Shown: one piece after another, positions 61,568-64,000 of the stretch
Layout of the letters: every line of letters starts with the position of its first letter
How positions within the stretch are numbered: position 1 is the stretch's first letter
From: Hymenobacter algoricola
Lineage (GTDB): Bacteria; Bacteroidota; Bacteroidia; Cytophagales; Hymenobacteraceae
Direction: 5' to 3'
Assembly: GCF_039539525.1 (NCBI RefSeq)
Contig: NZ_BAABDH010000108.1
Span: 1-64,000 of the forward strand
Length of the DNA: 64,000 bases
Translations under genes and position numbers: made by a program
Notes under the pieces: generated by a model
The model's database searches: none
The model's input: only the letters and a program-made list of their open reading frames with translations
Told to the model about the DNA's origin: nothing

Positions 61568-62197
61568 ATGGAACCCCAGCCCGCTTTCAACTCCTCCGAG
61601 CCCAAGGAGAAGACCATCCTCAAGCTCAAGCTCAACACCGACCCGCGATGGGTGGATATTGCCAGCAAAAACATCGAGGACATCCTCGTCGACCACGCCT
61701 ACTGCGAGCAGAAGGCGGCCAGCACCGGCATTTCCCTCATCGTGAAGTACCCCGACAAAACCCGCCTCGTGGATGAGCTGACGGCGTTGGTCGCCGAGGA
61801 GTGGGCCCACTTCGAGCGGGTGCTGCTCGAGCTGCGCAAGCGCGGCTACGAGCTGGGCCCCCAGCGCCGCGACGAGTACGTGGTGCAGCTGCTGACCCAC
61901 GTGCGCCGCGGCGACCACCGCGACCGGCAGCTGATGGATATGCTGCTGGTATCGGCCCTGATTGAGGCGCGCAGCTGCGAGCGGTTCAAGCTGCTCTGGC
62001 AGCACATTCCCGACCCCGACCTGAGCAAGTTCTACTACGAGCTGATGGTGTCGGAAGCCGCGCATTTCGTGGCCTACGTAGACCTGGCCAAGGAGTACCG
62101 CGCCCCCCAGGAAGTGGAGGCCCGCCTGCAGGAGCTGCTCAAGATTGAGGGTGAAATCATTACCAGCCTACCCGTGCGCGACGACCGGATGCACTAA
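61568..62197 (+). CDS. miaE: tRNA-(ms2io6A)-hydroxylase MiaE-like
   Basis: A 209-residue di-iron protein, ATG at 61568 (MEPQPAFNSSEPKEKT). Four helices bring the iron ligands: 'EDILVDHAYCEQKAAS', 'LVAEEWAHFERVL', 'SALIEARSCERFKLL' and 'ELMVSEAAHFVAYVD', consistent with the Glu/His set (ExxH twice) of MiaE. It hydroxylates the isopentenyl side chain of ms2i6A37 in tRNA, using O2. MiaB, which makes that substrate, is encoded at 49428-50867. No operon relation beyond following the porin by 41 bp. Confidence 0.88.
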   Translation: MEPQPAFNSSEPKEKTILKLKLNTDPRWVDIASKNIEDILVDHAYCEQKAASTGISLIVKYPDKTRLVDELTALVAEEWAHFERVLLELRKRGYELGPQRRDEYVVQLLTHVRRGDHRDRQLMDMLLVSALIEARSCERFKLLWQHIPDPDLSKFYYELMVSEAAHFVAYVDLAKEYRAPQEVEARLQELLKIEGEIITSLPVRDDRMH

Positions 62198-62283
62198 AAA
62201 CGCACTTCCTATATATAGATTAACCAAGAATGAATTGGCTGCCTGGTATGGTAGCTCAACTAAATCATAGTACTTTTCCGATT

Positions 62284-62748
62284 ATGAAAGCAGTATACCT
62301 ATTCCTGGTTGGTATGTCGCTGGCCTCACTGGCCTGCGGGCAGAGCCCGGCCCCGGCCGCAAAGGTTGATTTTTGCGGGCAGCAGTTCGAGGTGCCGGCC
62401 GGGGCCGCGCTGGTTTCCCCCTATGAGGTGAAGGGCAGCGACTTCGACATCCTGCTGGTGTACCTCAACTACAATGCCCTGCGTACCGGGCCGGCCGAGT
62501 ACGCCCAGAATCGCCGCAAAAAGCTGAAAGGCGAGCCGCTGCAGGAAATAAATTGCTTTATTCAGGATGCGCCGGCCAAGGCCTACAAGTTTGGCTACCG
62601 CACCGAATCCGGCATGGCCTACGAGCTCATTGCCTACGGCGTCACCAAAGGCCAGCCGGTTATGATCCAGCTCACTACCGACATTGACCCCTACAAAAGC
62701 GCCGAAATCCCGGCCTTTGCCCGGCAGTTCGTGCATCTGGAGAAGTAA
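62284..62748 (+). CDS. Exported protein of unknown function
   Basis: A 154-residue protein, ATG at 62284, with signal peptide (MKAVYLFLVGMSLASLACGQ); a lipobox-like 'SLAC' is weak. The mature part 'VDFCGQQFEVPAGAALVSPYEVKGSDFDILLVYLNYNALR' and 'AYELIAYGVTKGQPVMIQLTTDID' looks alpha/beta with a C-terminal helix. No family recognised. Followed by a bidirectional terminator. Confidence 0.7.
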   Translation: MKAVYLFLVGMSLASLACGQSPAPAAKVDFCGQQFEVPAGAALVSPYEVKGSDFDILLVYLNYNALRTGPAEYAQNRRKKLKGEPLQEINCFIQDAPAKAYKFGYRTESGMAYELIAYGVTKGQPVMIQLTTDIDPYKSAEIPAFARQFVHLEK

Positions 62749-62783
62749 GCAAGACGGCCGCTAAGCGCTGCAGTTAGTGAATA

Positions 62784-62820
62784 AAAGAAGCCCGTCTGAT
62801 ACGTCAGGCGGGCTTCTTTT
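62784..62820. terminator. Bidirectional terminator
   Basis: AAAAGAAGCCCGTCTGA / TCAGGCGGGCTTCTTTT inverted repeat between the exported-protein gene and the convergent GH2 gene. Confidence 0.85.
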
Positions 62821-62839
62821 AAGTACGGTCAACTAACCT

Positions 62840-64000
62840 TTACCTGGCGGGTTCGCCGGGCGGCGCCGTGCGCGAGTTCAGCACGCCGGCCGGTACCGAC
62901 AGCTCGCCGGTGTACGGGTCGATGATGCCGTTGCGCTCATCCTCGATGTTGGTGGCCTGGGTGTACACGTCGCCGGCAATGGGGCGGCTGCGCAGCTCCC
63001 GCTTGAACTGGCGGATGCTCTCGTTGCGCTCTTCCCCGGCCTGGGGGCCGCCGTAGTCGGCAAAGCCGAAGCCGCCCCACTCGCTGACAATCAAGGGTTT
63101 CTGCCGGCGGTAGAAAAAGGCGTCGCCCACGATGAGGGGAAAGGCAGCGGTACCGATCATCTCGCCCCGCACGAGGCGGTCGAGCAGCTCCTGCCAGCGG
63201 GGCAGGTCGGGCGTGTAGAGGTGGGCCGTGAGCAGATCCGACTTCAGCCGTCCCTCCTGCGAGATGTGGTGCCAGCCGTCGTTGTCGACCACCAGAAACT
63301 GCGGGTGCTCGATGAGCATGTAGTGGTAGGTGTCGGTGATGTAGCGGCGGGTGTCGGGGTTGGTGGCAATGTCTTGGCAGCCCCAGTCCTCGTTGTAGAG
63401 GCTCCAGATAACCACCGAGGGGTGCGACTCAATCAGGGTCAGCATGCGCAGCAGCTCCTCGCGGTGGTTCTGGCGGCTGCGGGCGCTGGAGGTGTGGGGG
63501 CTGGGCACTTCCACCCACAGCATAAGGCCCAGCTCGTCGGCCAGGTTGTAGATGCGCGGGTCGATGCCGGCAATGTGGACGCGCACCAGGTTGCAGCCCA
63601 GCTTCAGCATGGCGTGCATGTGGCGCTGCATTTCCTCGTAGGTGGCCGTGCCGGGCTGGTAGAGAATGCCGTCGAGGTAGGTGGGCTCGTTGTTCAGGTA
63701 CACGTGCCGGCCCCGGGACTCGATCTTACGCAGGCCGAAGTGGGTTTCGATCTGGGCCGCGTAGCCGTCGGAGTCGATAAGCTCGGCCACCAGCTGGTAG
63801 AGGTTGGGCGCTTCCGGCGACCAGAGCCGGGCCCCGGGCATCTCCAGCACCACGCGCTGCTGCTTCTGGCCGGCTTCGAGCCGCAGCGGGAAGTCGGAGG
63901 TGAACAGGGGCGCGCGGTTTTTGGCCCCGTTGCGCTCAAACACGCGCAGGCGCAGGGTGTAGTGGCCGGGGTCGTGCACGCGGGCGGTCAGGTTGAAGCG
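62840..64000 (-). CDS. Glycoside hydrolase family 2 protein, 5' end outside window
   Basis: At least 386 C-terminal residues of a GH2 enzyme (beta-galactosidase/glucuronidase type); the frame is open to the window edge, so the N-terminal sugar-binding domain is missing. Visible are the immunoglobulin-like domain ('HYTLRLRVFERNGAKNRAPL', 'ARLWSPEAPNLYQLVAELID'), the TIM barrel with acid/base Glu in 'SLYNEDWGCQDIA' and nucleophile Glu in 'LIVSEWGGFGFAD'. It hydrolyses beta-linked sugars; location depends on a signal that cannot be seen. Confidence 0.88.
   Translation of the reverse strand, partial: RFNLTARVHDPGHYTLRLRVFERNGAKNRAPLFTSDFPLRLEAGQKQQRVVLEMPGARLWSPEAPNLYQLVAELIDSDGYAAQIETHFGLRKIESRGRHVYLNNEPTYLDGILYQPGTATYEEMQRHMHAMLKLGCNLVRVHIAGIDPRIYNLADELGLMLWVEVPSPHTSSARSRQNHREELLRMLTLIESHPSVVIWSLYNEDWGCQDIATNPDTRRYITDTYHYMLIEHPQFLVVDNDGWHHISQEGRLKSDLLTAHLYTPDLPRWQELLDRLVRGEMIGTAAFPLIVGDAFFYRRQKPLIVSEWGGFGFADYGGPQAGEERNESIRQFKRELRSRPIAGDVYTQATNIEDERNGIIDPYTGELSVPAGVLNSRTAPPGEPAR

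Overview
The window looks like a chromosomal segment of a GC-rich, pigmented-soil/water type Bacteroidota, most likely a Hymenobacter or close Cytophagales relative. The evidence is the family content (S46 dipeptidyl-peptidase, DUF3127 SSB-like protein, DUF4159 protein, LptE, a Bacteroidota 'putative porin', SMUG2 glycosylase, C4 zinc-ribbon coiled coil), promoter-like TTG-N18..20-TAnnTTTG elements, the scarcity of clear Shine-Dalgarno sites and several probable TTG/GTG starts. No rRNA, CRISPR array, intact insertion sequence or prophage is visible.

Layout. 0.1-9.6 kb: a family-2 glycosyltransferase, secreted hydrolases (amidohydrolase, a DPP11-type S46 peptidase), DUF1232 and DinB proteins, a 38-aa lysine-rich gene, an AlbA_2 regulator and an SDR. 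9.7-16.4 kb: DUF3127 protein, isoaspartyl peptidase and cyanophycinase facing each other, an LTA4-hydrolase-like M1 aminopeptidase, and a lipoprotein L,D-transpeptidase. 16.6-18.4 kb: an XRE-type regulator followed by a gene-free, AT-rich stretch. 18.4-25.7 kb: a RhlE-like RNA helicase, NUDIX hydrolase, and an LpxH-like phosphatase/glycosyltransferase/GH1 cluster. 25.8-29.1 kb is the most disturbed part: remnants of truncated genes, then two identical tRNA-Asp genes flanking about 1.4 kb with one unknown gene and one decayed gene.

29.3-42.9 kb: accA, a metallo-beta-lactamase-fold hydrolase, patatin, lysophospholipid acyltransferase, RtcB overlapping a Crp/Fnr regulator, rsmE, S1/P1 nuclease, pckA, a POT peptide transporter and two micro-ORFs. 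43-51 kb: groEL-groES, secG, a large low-complexity protein, lptE, a sensorless sigma-54 activator, a membrane-anchored HicB-like protein and miaB, all on the minus strand. 51-64 kb: HAD hydrolase, chloramphenicol-acetyltransferase-like enzyme, pabB, a repeat protein, zinc-ribbon protein, Nif3-like protein, SMUG2, lpxK, porin, a MiaE-like hydroxylase and the 3' part of a GH2 glycosidase running off the end.

Functional themes: outer-membrane/lipid A assembly is spread over three places (lpxH-like, lptE, lpxK); MiaB and MiaE-like enzymes could act in series on ms2i6A/ms2io6A tRNA; the S46 peptidase, M1 aminopeptidase, isoaspartyl peptidase, cyanophycinase and POT transporter point to a peptide-using lifestyle. 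I found no clear new defence or biosynthetic system. The best candidates for follow-up are the tRNA-Asp-flanked segment, the TM-HicB fusion, the RtcB-Crp pair, the SSB-like tail of the DUF3127 protein, an interspersed inverted repeat at 50974-51068 and two candidate leaderless promoters.
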